DNA of 64,000 nt. It comes from Pteria penguin. Taxonomy: Eukaryota; Mollusca; Bivalvia; Pterioida; Pteriidae. The first letter of the stretch is position 1; every line of letters starts with the position of its first letter. Below the pieces are notes generated by a model that was not told the DNA's origin, did no database searches, and saw only the letters and a list, made by a program, of their open reading frames with translations. Where the stretch lies: NCBI GenBank assembly GCA_035048485.1, contig CM068583.1, positions 70,417,731 to 70,481,730 on the forward strand, written 5' to 3'. Of the stretch, positions 39,401 to 51,400 are shown piece after piece. The position numbers and the translations under genes were made by a program.

Positions 39401-42400
39401 GGTATTGATATCTTTTTCTTCATTTTTTGAGAAATTTATAATTTTAGAAGGGGGGAGGTGTTGGGGGGGGGGGGGGGGCTAGTTCTAAAATATTTCAAGT
39501 TTTTTTTTGCGGGTCAATTTCCAAGATGGGTTGCATAGGACCATTTCTGCAGGAGATATTGCCTTTGGACTTATTCCTATGATAAAATGCTATGAAACGC
39601 AATTAATTTCAGTAAACGTCAGATGTTTTTCATGAAAATCATGCCAAATGCGAATTGATCCTGTCCCAATTAAGTGACGGGCGTATTATGCCACGCTAGG
39701 CGTTGCTCTTGTTAACTTCTGCTGTTATACCACATGAAATATTTAAATGAAACATGGTATACATGAAGTACTATAGGTCCTCTATTAATTTTGTACATTT
39801 CATCCAAATTGGTTTACAGATAATGCCACCATGTCTAAAAGCTAGGTCTCACAATGGTATATATACCACTTGGTAGTTAAAATATGGAGAGTAGCCATTC
39901 AAATCCAGCTGTGGTCAAAATCTTTTTTCATTTCTTTACACATCTAAATAAGTTTTTTGATGTTTCTCAACACTCAGCATTTGAAATTAAGCCATTTTAA
40001 GTTGGATCTGGACAATATTTGAAACAATTGTTGTTCATGACCCAGACTTGAAATCAGTCAACAAAAAGCCCCACCTAAAGAAAATGACTGACTTGTTGCT
40101 CTGAATCACATCTTGCAGAGACAAAGCAAATGCTTAATATCAAAATCACCAGAATGGATGTGCAAAAATGTGTTGTTTTTTATTCTGGTCTGAAGTAAAA
40201 TTTGACATATTTTCAAATTTGTGTTGACTTAGTCACAGTAATGCAAAAATAAATGAATTCTTCCTTCCTGCATGACTGATCATTTAGGTACTCAAGTGAG
40301 CAATATAGGCCCACTTGGGCCTCTTGTTATTTACACCTCCCCAAAAGAAAAGATAGGAAAATAAGTTTCATAATACAGTAAAATAAGTGCTTCATTTCCT
40401 TGTATATAGTCAATAGCACCCCAGTTTATTGTATATACCATTTATTCAGTTAATTGGAGTGCTAAAAATAGACTGTATATGGCTACGAAGTTCCAATTTT
40501 TAGTACTTTGACTGTAGTTCAAAGTTGATTTTACATTTTCATTACCTTTTCTTCTTCTGATATGAAATTTACATAAGGAATGAATGTTGCATTGTGTGGC
40601 AATCAAGATATGTACATGACAGGGTTGCACTTACATTTAATCCTGAACCTTCAACTCATACTGAACTTGAGTGCTGGTAATCTGTCCATTGAACTATCAA
40701 GTAGTACATGGAACTGGCTTTACTTCTCTTAGTACTTTAAGAGAAAATAGTGGAATGAAAAATTCCTGGGTGTGGAATAAAGTAATAAATAAATCTAATT
40801 AGAATTAAGAGTGGATAATGAAGAAGGTTAACTTCTCCCTTTTATTCTGTAGCTCCCATGAAGTATCTCTCAGCTGGCTTCATTGAGTGGAAAGATGTTC
40901 AATTACAGATCAAACAAGTTTCCATACCATGTGAGATTCCATGTGAATGGATGAAAGAGAGGGTATGTTCTGTTTCTTATATAAATTTTTTAAAGGATAA
41001 GTGTTTTTTTAAACTTGCAAAGGGAGATAACTTATTGTTGTCATCACCATTTCAATATTTAGTTCCATTCCTTATGGATAATGTAACCCCAGATATCAAT
41101 GCTTGTTTTAAAAAAGTGTAGGAAAATGCACATTGTCTAGATCCCGAACGATTGACTAAAGATGTTAGAAAATATTACTAGCTGTATGAAGAAATTTACC
41201 GAAAGGAACAAAAATAAATGGTCACATGGAAGTAACCAAGGAGGTATTCAGAAGTTATGTGTCCATTCTTAAATCTTTAAATGCTTTTAGTGACGATGAC
41301 TTAAGTATTATCATAAGTAGTAAAGGAACACAAACACTCTGTATTACAAATTTTCGGCCTCATGACTTTTATCAAGCAATTTTTGAGATGACAGATACAA
41401 AGCTATGTAAAATCCATGTTTATGTTTCAAAGATGAAACGTAAACATGGATTTTACATAGCTTTGTATTTGTCATCTCAAAAATTGCTTGATAAAGGTTG
41501 TGAGGCCGAAAATTTACAACACAGAGTGTTTGTGTTCCTTTACTTTTTATGTACCGGACTTCCCTTTGGAGGACTTCTTCGAATCTTTATTATCATAAGT
41601 TTGATGAGAGCCATTCTAGGTCATTGATTTGAACCCATCCAGTAACCTGTCAGTGTCCCATTGTTTTCTCCAGAAATTTTTTCATGGTGGGGGTGGGGGA
41701 ATTACCCCCTCATCATTATGCTGGAGGGTGATGGTATAAAATCTTGGGGGGATTTAAGACACTTAACAAGTAGGTACTAAACCTGTACTCTGCTCTGAAT
41801 CATGGTACTGTATATCAAAGAAAGGAAAACTTATCACATTCACAAACAAATCCTTTTTAATTCAAACTGTGAAATTGAAAAAAGCGTCTATTCTTTTTTG
41901 TGCCATGTCAGCCTACGATAATCTGTGTGAGGTTTACTAATCTGCGTCACTTTACACTTAACACAATTATGGAGGTCTGTAAAAATCTTGAACGTCAAAC
42001 GCTCTTGAAAGTGATTGAGCTTGACGTTTGTAAAATCTGAACTAGGCTGGATGAGACTAGTAGCCTAATCTGGAAAATCAGCGATATAAGGTATGTGGGA
42101 TCCTGCCTAAAGTTTTTGATTTTAAAGGGGATTAATGTTTGTTTAGCGGGGAATCCCGCATTCCTGTGCCCTAGGAATATCACTGGTGTCCTGTCTTTCA
42201 GTATGATGAATTTAAACTAGAGGATCTATCTCAAGAAAGATATGGCATGTGCAAGATCCCTCATTGCTTTGGATTGGTTCTGTGTCACAGTTTCTGTGGC
42301 ATGTACAAGATCCTTCATTGCTTTGGATGGATTTTGTGTCACAGTTTCTGTGGCATGTATGAGATCCTTCATTGCTTTGGATAGATTCTGTGTCACAGTT

Positions 42401-45400
42401 TCTGTGGCATGTACAATATCCTTCATTGCTTTGGATGGGTTCTGTGTCACAGTTTCTGTGGCATGCACAATATCTTTCATTGCTTTGGATGGATTCTGTG
42501 TCACAGTTTCTGTGGCATGTACAATATCTTTCATTGCTTTGGATGGATTCTGTGTCACGGTTTCTGTGGCATGTACAATATCTTTCATTGCTTTGGATGG
42601 ATTCTGTGTCATAGTTTTGGATGGATTCTGTGACACAGTTTCTGTGGCATGTACAGTATCTTTCATTGCTTTGGATGGATTCTGTGTCACAGTTTCTGTG
42701 GCTGATGTACAAGATCCTTCATTGCTTTGGATGGATTCTGTGTCACAGTTTCTGTGGCATGTACAAGATCCTTCGTTGTGTGGCAGACTGGGACATCGGC
42801 CCAGATAGCTCAGTTTGCAGAGCATCCGTCTTGTAATCGGAAGGTCCTGGGTTCGAGTCCCGGTCTGGCCAATGATTTTTCAACCTTCCTGTTACAGTTT
42901 GGAGGTTCCACCAACTCTCATCAGTTGGCAGAGGTTGTATGCCACTGTGAGAGGAGGACTTGGTGTGAGGTTTCGGGGAAACCTCAGATTGGCAGGGGAG
43001 GTGTGTGGCAGACTGGGACATCGGCCCAGATAGCTCAGTTTGTAGAGCATCCGTCTTGTAATCGGAAGGTCCTGGGTTCGAGTCCCGGTCTGGCCAATGA
43101 TTTTTCAACCTTCCTGTTACAGTTGCTTTGGATGGATTCTGTGTCACAGTTTCTGTGGCTTACACAAGATCCTTCAGTGCTTTGGATGGATTCTGTGTCA
43201 CAGTTTCTGTGGCTTACACAAGATCCTTCAGTGCTTTGGATGGATTCTGTGTCACAGTTTCTGTGGCATGTACAATATCCTTCATTGTTTTGGATGGATT
43301 CTGTGTCACAGTTTCTGTGGCTTACACAAGATCCTTCATTGCTTTGGATGGATTCTGTGTCACAGTTTCTGTGGCTTACACAGGATCCTTCATTGCTTTG
43401 GATGGATTCTGTGTCACAGTTTCTGTGGCTTACACAAGATCCTTCATTGCTTTGGATGGATTCTGTGTCACGGTTTCTGTGGCTTACACAAGATCCTTCA
43501 TTGCTTTGGATGGGTCAGTTGTGAAGGACATTTAGTTCTGTGCATTAGGTAGATGCTGTCATATAAGTGAAATGATTTATATACCAGTATCATTATTTCA
43601 ATGAAACAACAAATATTTTGATAAAGTTGTATTGAATGGAAAAATATTAAAAGATATATAAAAGATATATAAAATATAAAAGTACATGTTTTTTTAAAGT
43701 TATGAAAAATTATTCAAAGAAACTTTGTATAATGTTTTTCCTTCATTGATCTAGAGTGATGTAACAGACATTGATCAGGTCAGCCAACCTCATTTCCAGT
43801 CGCATCCCACATCAGCAGGCTTTTCTGGAACAGCAGTCCCGGAGTATTCTTTGGCAGAAGATTTTTCAAGAATGCCAGTGCCAGGGTTGCCTTCTGTAGA
43901 AGGTGTTCCTAGAATGCCAGTGCCAGGATATCCTCAAGAAGGTTTTCCCCAGATGTCTGGATATCCTCAAGGAGAAGGCTTTCGCCAGATGTCTGGATAT
44001 CCTCAAGGGGAAGGTTTTCCTCTTATGTCTGGATATCCTCAAGGAGGTTTTCCTCAGTTGCCAATGCCAGATCATTCTACATTTGCACAATGGATGTTTC
44101 TATATAGAATGTTTCAATCTGGTGCATCTGCTATTCCTCCAGGGGGAGCTTCAGGCAATCAGGAACAGACAGAAAAAAAGGAGCTGGAACCTAACTTTCC
44201 CTTCCATTATGGCCATTGGATGCCTTCTTTCGATCCTGCGCAGCAGAAAGGTGACATGCCTGGAAACAGCTTACTTCCTCCGTCCTATGAAATGTCTGAA
44301 CGTCAAGCTTCTGGTATTTTGGTATTTTAAAGTTTTATATACCTCATAATAAAGTGGGTATATAATGTTATCCCCCGTCATCTGTCTGTCCATCTGTTTT
44401 TCAGTCTGTCTGCACCATCTTGTCTTTGTAACTCCTCCTAAACCTTTGGGGGATATTGATGATGCTTGGTACTAAAAAATAACACTGTATGTAGATGTGC
44501 ATATTGGAAGGGGAATGCTGATGACTTTTAAGCTGCTGTGTTGCAGTAGCTCAAGTTTGTTTCCCTTGTCAGGGGACCATATTGGACACCTCTCTCATCT
44601 GTTTTCCTCCATGTTATCTTTGGTCTCTTTTCTGTTTTCCCTCTGGTGCTCACGTCATTGCCACATTACAGTTACTGTTGTCAGGGGTACCATATTGGAT
44701 ACCTCTCTCACCTGTTTTCCTCCATGTTATCTTTGGTTTGTTTTCGTTTCTCCTCTTGTACCCATATCATTGCCACATTACAGTCGCCGTCGTCAGGGGT
44801 ACCATATTGGACACCTTTCTCGTCTGTCTTCCTCCACGTCATTGCCACATTACAGTTACTGTTGTCAGGGGTACCATATTGGATACCTCTCTCATCTGTT
44901 TTCCTCCATGTTATCTTTGGTTTCTTTTCGTTTCTCCTCTTGTACCCATGTCATTGCCACATTACAGTCACTGTTGTCAGGGGTACCATATTGGACACCT
45001 TTCTCGTCTGTCTCCCTCCACGTCATTGCCACATTACAGTCGCCGTTGTCAGGGGACCATATTAGATGCCTCTCTCATCTGTTTTCCTCCATGTTATCTT
45101 TGGTTTCTTTTCCTTTTTCCCTCTGGTGCCCAAGTTATTGCCACATTACAGTCACCGTTGTCAGGGGGGCCATATTGGACACCTCTCTCATCTGTTTTCC
45201 TCCATGTTATCTTTGGTCTCTTTTCCATTTTCCCTCTGGTGCCCATGTTATTGCCACATTACAGTCACCGTTGTCAGGGGGACCATATTAGATGCCTCTC
45301 TCATCTGTTTTCCTCCATGTTATCTTTGGTCTCTTTTCCATTTTCCCTCTGGTGTCCACGTCATTGCCACATTACAGTCACCATTGCTTTCTTTTTGCAT

Positions 45401-48400
45401 GACATGACCAATAAACTTTCATATTCTTTTCTTGATGTCATTACTAAGTGGACTCCTGTATGCTCTCTCTTGTAGCTCTTCTGTTACTAACTTTTTCTGG
45501 CATCTGATCTTAAGTATTCTTCTTAACTGTTGTTTGGAAAAACATTTGTTCTTCTTTTATCCCCTTTGTTCATTTCCAGGTTTCACACTTATACATAAGA
45601 GCTGATATTACATAGTGTATTGCATAAACTTATCTTGGTGTTTCTGCTGATACTATTTGAGCTTCAGATCCTTTTGAGTTTTTAAATTGTTAGTTTTGCC
45701 TCTGCAATGCATCCCTTCATATCTTCCATTCTTCCTTTCTGGAAAATAGTTGCCCCTACAAACACAAAGATGTCTCCATTTCAATATCCTTATCTGATTT
45801 AATAGGTTGTTGCTGCATTGCATTTATCTTACTCTTAAACGTGTTGATCTTCAATACTACACTCTGTACATCTTCTTTTAACCCATCTGTTTCCTCCTGC
45901 ATATGTTGCATGCATGAACTAAGAAGAGTAATATCATCTGCAAAGTCTACTGTCCGCGCCACTCACTCTGGAAACTGGAAAATCTGGATTTTCAGTTATT
46001 CATCTTCAGAATAATTTCAAAAAGGCAAAACTATTCGATAGATCTTGTTTAGTCGTAACGTTTGGTGTATGCTATATGTTTGTATCAAGAAGCGTTCATA
46101 TTTTATAGAAAAAAAAATCAATTTTAGATAGGGCGATTTCCATGCTAAATTTTGACGTGACCTCGCCAAGTTTCCCATAGACTCAATGTTAAACATCGGT
46201 GACGTCACGACAAAATTAACATAGTAAACGCCCTATCTAAAATGATATTAATTTTGTAAAACCATTTTAAAGATAAATAAGTGAAAATCTAGATTTTTTC
46301 GGTTTACAAAGTGAGTGGCGCGGACAGTAGGTTGTCAAGCTTGGTGTTGAAATTCCATCTTATCCAGGTGTTACCTCTTCACGCTGTTTTTCTCATAAGC
46401 CAGTTAAGTGACACTAAAAAATGAAGCCTGACGTATTAAAACCCTGTTTCACCCCGGTTTGAATCCCAAACCATACACATATCTCATTTTTGTCAACTAC
46501 TGCACATATACATCCTCATAGAATGTTTTTATAATATTTATGATTTTCTCAGGCACTCCATAGTTTGCCAATATTGTCTAGAGGCTGTCCATTTGTATGG
46601 AGTTAAATGCCTTTTCATAGTCAATGAAATTTGTATACAGTATTGCTTGCCATTCATTTACTTGTTCTATGATGTTATGTAATATGAAATTTTGGTCAGT
46701 TGTTCCTCTGCCAGATCACAATCCTGCTTGTTCCTTTCATAGTTTGCTGTCCACCCTACTTTAAATTCTGCCTGCAGGTATTCTTTCAACTGTTTTCCCC
46801 ATTATTCCTCTCCAGTTTTGGCATTGTTTTAGGTTTCCCATCAGGCAATTTTATGATAAGTCTCTTTATCTAGTTCCGGTAAGTAGGTATTCTTTCACTC
46901 CTCCAGATCTTGTTAATCACTTCTTTTAAATTCCCTGATGTAAAATCTATATCTGTTTTGAGAAGTTAAGTTGTAATGTCATCTACAACTAGTGCTTTGC
47001 CATTTTTGTGTTGACTATCGCTTGGTTCTTCTCTATTTAGTACTCTACTAAAATGTTGTTTCACCCCTCTTGCCTTTGCTCGCTTCCTCTAATAAGGTTC
47101 TCATCTTTACCTAGAATGTCTTTATGTGTTGCATTCTTGCTGGCTCTGCTGCTTTTGCAGCAAAATCAACCATCTACTTTCTCTTATCAAAGCATAATAT
47201 TTCTCTGTCGTTTTCTTGGTAAGGCCATAATAAAAAATTCCTAGATTCTTATTCCCACCTACCCCAATTTTTCTTGCCTGCCCCAATTTAAAAAAAAAAA
47301 AGGGAAAAATACTAAATAAAATTTGCCCCCTCCCAGTGTTGGATTAAAGTCTAGCAATTTTTTATTATGGCCTAACCTTCCTTCAACTGATCTTTCACTC
47401 TCTCAGATGTGGTATCTGGGATTTTATTAATATTTATTTTTATGATCATTCTTGCATCAGTTTCCATGATGTTGCACTTCTTACTGCATCCTTTCACTAA
47501 GTTTTGATAATCTTCCTCTATTTCATCGTGATGATCATTGTTTTCCAGCTCCATATCTTTTATGCTGCAATTATCTGTTGGTAACTGACTTATTGTACTT
47601 ACATCTGTATGCTTGAATCTTGGCCTTCTCGGTTGAGACTTTCCTTTTGGTGCCTTATATAATTTCGTTTTTTTATGGTTATAATTTCGTCTTTATGGTG
47701 ATACCTACCAGATAGTGAGCACTTCTGTTATCATCTGCTCTCATTACTGTGGTATCCTCTACCGGATTCCTGAATCTCTAATTACTTACAAATAAGTGAA
47801 CTATTTGGTTTCCTGTTCTACCCTATCATTTTATCTAAGTGATCTTGTGCATATCCCTGTGTATGAATAGTGAGCCCTTCATCACTTGCTCATAGCATAA
47901 TTTTTCACCAATGTTATTTCTGGTTTCTATTCCATATTTCCCCATCATCCAAGGGGGTTTAGTGACTCCCCAGCTTGACCAGTCTAGGGTGCAACTTCTT
48001 TTGAAGAAGATCAAATTTAGTTTTGTTAAAGCGCCAGTTATTCATTCCCGCGCCACTTCTGCCACATCCTTGACCATGCTATCCTGCCCCATGTCCCTGT
48101 CACAACACCCATATTGTCATGGTGAGAAATTGCAACTGCATAATTCACTCTCATTTCAGAGATACTCTTAGTAATACTGGAAGTGAGATATCTTGTACAA
48201 AGTTTTTTGGCACATATTGCAATGGTAGCATAATAAGTACACTGCCATACATATTGCAATGATAACATAATAAGTACACTGCCATACATATTGCAATGAT
48301 AACATAAGTACACTGCCATACATATTGCAATGATAACATAATAAGTACACTGCCATACATATTGCAATGATAACATAATAAGTACACTGCCATACATGTT

Positions 48401-51400
48401 ATGAAAAGTATATAGTTATTTTCTTGTTACTATAAGAGATTGTCTGACTCGGTAAAACAGAGGTGACTGCTTATTTTGCCAAATAGGGATACATAATGTT
48501 TTGTTTTTAGGATTGGTTTGTTAAATGAAATTATGTTAATTTTCCCTTAAAGTGAGATTATTTTTAACAAATATTTAGTATCAGCATGCTTTGGCATGTA
48601 CATAACTTATGATAAATGTAAGATGAATATTGTTGTTTTGTTTTCAGTGACTTCAAAAGAAGATCATAAAGATAGTCATTCACAACATGATAATGCTCTG
48701 CCTGCCTCTACAGCCTCTACACCATGTATGTATCACATCATACCACATTTATGTATCAAATTATACCACATGTATGTATCATGTCATACCACGTGTATAT
48801 ATCACATCATACCACATGTATATATCACATCATACCACATGTGTGTATCACATCATACCACATGTATGTATCATGTCATACCACATGTATGTATCATGTC
48901 ATACCACATGTATATATCACATCATACCACATGTATATATCACATCATACCACATGTATATATCACATCATACCACATGTGTGTATCACATCATACCACA
49001 TGTGTGTATCACATCATACCACATGTATGTATCACATCATACCACATGTGTGTATCACATCATACCACATGTATGTATCACATCATACCACATGTATGTA
49101 TCACATCATACCACATGTATGTATCACATCATACCACATGTATATATCATGTCATACCACATGTATAATCACATCATACCAATTTATGTATCATGTCATA
49201 CCACATGTATGTATTGCATCATACCACATGTATATATCACATCATATGCCATTTATGTATCACATATTCTGTATATATGTATCATGTCACACCACATGTG
49301 TGCATCATGTCATACCTCATATATGTATCACATCATACAATTTCTGTGTATCACAGCATACCACATTTCAGTATCACATCATACCTCATGTATGTATCAC
49401 ATCATACCACATGTATGTATCACATCATATCACATGTATGATGTATCACAATATACCACATGTATGTATCACATCATACAACATGTATCACATCAAATCA
49501 TGTGTACCATATGATATATTACTTGTATTAAGCCATTAGCAGGATACCTTTGCTGAGTTTCATTTCTCTTGTATCAATATTTAAACATGTTTAATGGTAG
49601 TTTTTATGTCCTGCCATTGAAAATGGTCTGGGCATATATGTTCTGTTATTCCCTCATTCTGTCATCATTTCATTACCGTACTCTATCAGTGATACCTACT
49701 CCACTTTCATACAGAACAGATTAGCACTTGATTCTGTAACTACTTGTATGTGATTGAGTTGTGCATGTCCTATATTTTCTTGATTTTGATCACTGCTTTT
49801 AAATCAAACACAAAATTAATTTAACACATCTAAAGCCATTGACTAACAACTGTGGATACAATTATCAGATATTGTTAGTGATTGTCAAAAACAATGTCAA
49901 GTGAAGATGCTTTTAAATCTCTTGAATTATAATCTCTTGAATTTTTGTGAAGGTATAGAGTAGATTATTTATTTGCATAGTTGGGGCAGTTAATGTTTGT
50001 TCTGTCATTCATTTTTGGCCAGATTACGAAGGAAAATCTGGTCTATGAAATGGCATTGTCTTTCTGTCTGTCTGTCCGCCTGTGTCAACACTTTGGTTTA
50101 GCTCTTGAGTTTAGATTCATTGCAGAAAGACTATTGATCCCTATCAAACTTCACATGTAGACAGACCTTGATAAGCTCTATCTTTTGCGATCTTTGTTTG
50201 TGACCTTGACCTTGAAGGTTCCCAGTTTCAAGGTCAAACGTGTTATTGACTCAGTTCAGTTACATAAACATCTTGAGAGTTAGGTCTTTTCAAACTTCAC
50301 ATGTAGATAGACTTTGATGAGCGCTGTTCATTGCTACCTCTGTTTGTGACCTTGACAAGGTTCCCAGTTTCAAGGTCAAATGTGTAATTGACTTTAGATC
50401 AGTTACAGAAACTCCGTGAGAGTTACGTCTTATAAACTTCCCATGAAGATAGACCTTGATGACTTCTATCCATTATGACCTTTGTTTGTGACCTTGACCT
50501 TGAAGGTTCCCAATTTCAGATTCAAATGTGTAATTGACATTAGTTCAATTACCAAAATACCATGAGACTCATGTTTTTCAAACTTCACATCTAGATAGAT
50601 CTTGATGACTTCTATCCATTGCGAGTTTTATTTGTGACCTTGACCTTGAAGGTTCCCAGCTTGTCAATCTTACTCGTTATAATTTCACCATAAGGCCTAC
50701 TGACTTCATCCTTGACATGTTATATTCCACCAATCAAGTTATTATTGATGTTACTTATGTCAAAGACATGTGAATTTTATCTTTATACTGTAGCATTCAC
50801 AACTGATATTTGAAATAGCAATTATTTTGCTTTAACAATGTTTTTCCTACTCAGAAGTGCATCTGAAACTAGTTTTCAAAGATAGCCATCATTAGATTTC
50901 GATATATTTTATGAAATAAATTATTAAAAAAACAAGCACTACTTTTAAAACTGTGCTAAAAGGAGATTAACCCAATAATCAATTATGAGACGCATTTCAA
51001 GAACAACCAGACTCCCGCCAGTACAAAGAATGTATAGTCTTTATTATAATTATACTTAAGAAATAACTATGCTGCATACTTCTATTAGAAGTAGTTTATT
51101 GAAACATTTATCGTTGAATGAATATTAAGAATGTATGGCTATATATATTGTATTTTAATGAGATGAATTACCTGTTGAAAAAATTCAAGCAATTAAAAAT
51201 ACTTATTTTTGAAATGAACTATATACAAAGAACGATAATTTTGTGCACAGTCTGATCAAAGTTTCTCGCTTCCGATTTTTAATCATCTTGTGGATTCCTC
51301 TGCATACTTCAAATAAATTAAATATAAGCTTTTCTACAAGCTATTATAGTAGGTTACCTTTCAAATCTCCGACAGCTTCCAACACCTGTTATTTTCCATA

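Larger units (their letters stand above)
27482..40852 (+). other. Intron 1 of the PARP14-like gene (13.4 kb)
   Basis: Contains a Tc1-like MITE (27694-27852), a 2.5-kb family 1 element (29292-31839), a SINE (35606-35778), a TIR element (36286-37043), a SINE fragment (38085-38300) and a family 1 copy split by a family 2 element (38369-40328). No further exon was recognised, and phase agreement between exons 1 and 2 does not require one. Confidence 0.65.
42778..43121 (+). repeat. 225-bp tandem duplication containing tRNA-like sequences
   Basis: The block GTGTGGCAGACTGGGACATC ... through CCTTCCTGTTACAGTT occurs at 42778 and again 225 bp later, interrupting the 54-bp minisatellite. Confidence 0.85.
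42186..43590 (+). repeat. SINE-derived 54-bp minisatellite in intron 2
   Basis: About 10 units (42242-42780) and 7 units (43122-43510) of exactly 54 bp, core ATCCTTCATTGCTTTGGATG + GATTCTGTGTCACAGTTTCT + GTGGCATGTACAAG. This matches the SINE body (GTCACGGTAGGCGTGGCACG ... AAGATCCCTCACTGCTTCGG). SINE-like flanks remain: GGTGTCCTGTCTTTCAGTATGATG at 42185 and the tail GCATTAGGTAGATGCTGTCA at about 43542. Because 54 is a multiple of 3, all frames stay open, giving spurious ORFs up to 265 codons. Confidence 0.92.

Noticed and set aside
41226..41627. 133-codon frame as an extra PARP14-like exon
   Set aside because: It crosses both arms of a palindrome, shows no RRM, KH or macro pattern, and the exon 2 to exon 3 junction is in phase without it.
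42226..43552. Several overlapping frames of 130-265 codons on both strands
   Set aside because: The 54-bp repeat is a multiple of 3, so all frames stay open; no splice or domain support, and the unit derives from a SINE.
44497..45475. Hydrophobic frames up to 297 codons resembling membrane proteins
   Set aside because: They lie in a 112/72-bp tandem repeat inside intron 3 and are open in three frames at once.
48687..49539. 270-codon Cys/His/Tyr-rich frames resembling a metal-binding repeat protein
   Set aside because: Product of a 23-bp minisatellite in intron 4. Kept only as a hypothesis for alternative donor use.
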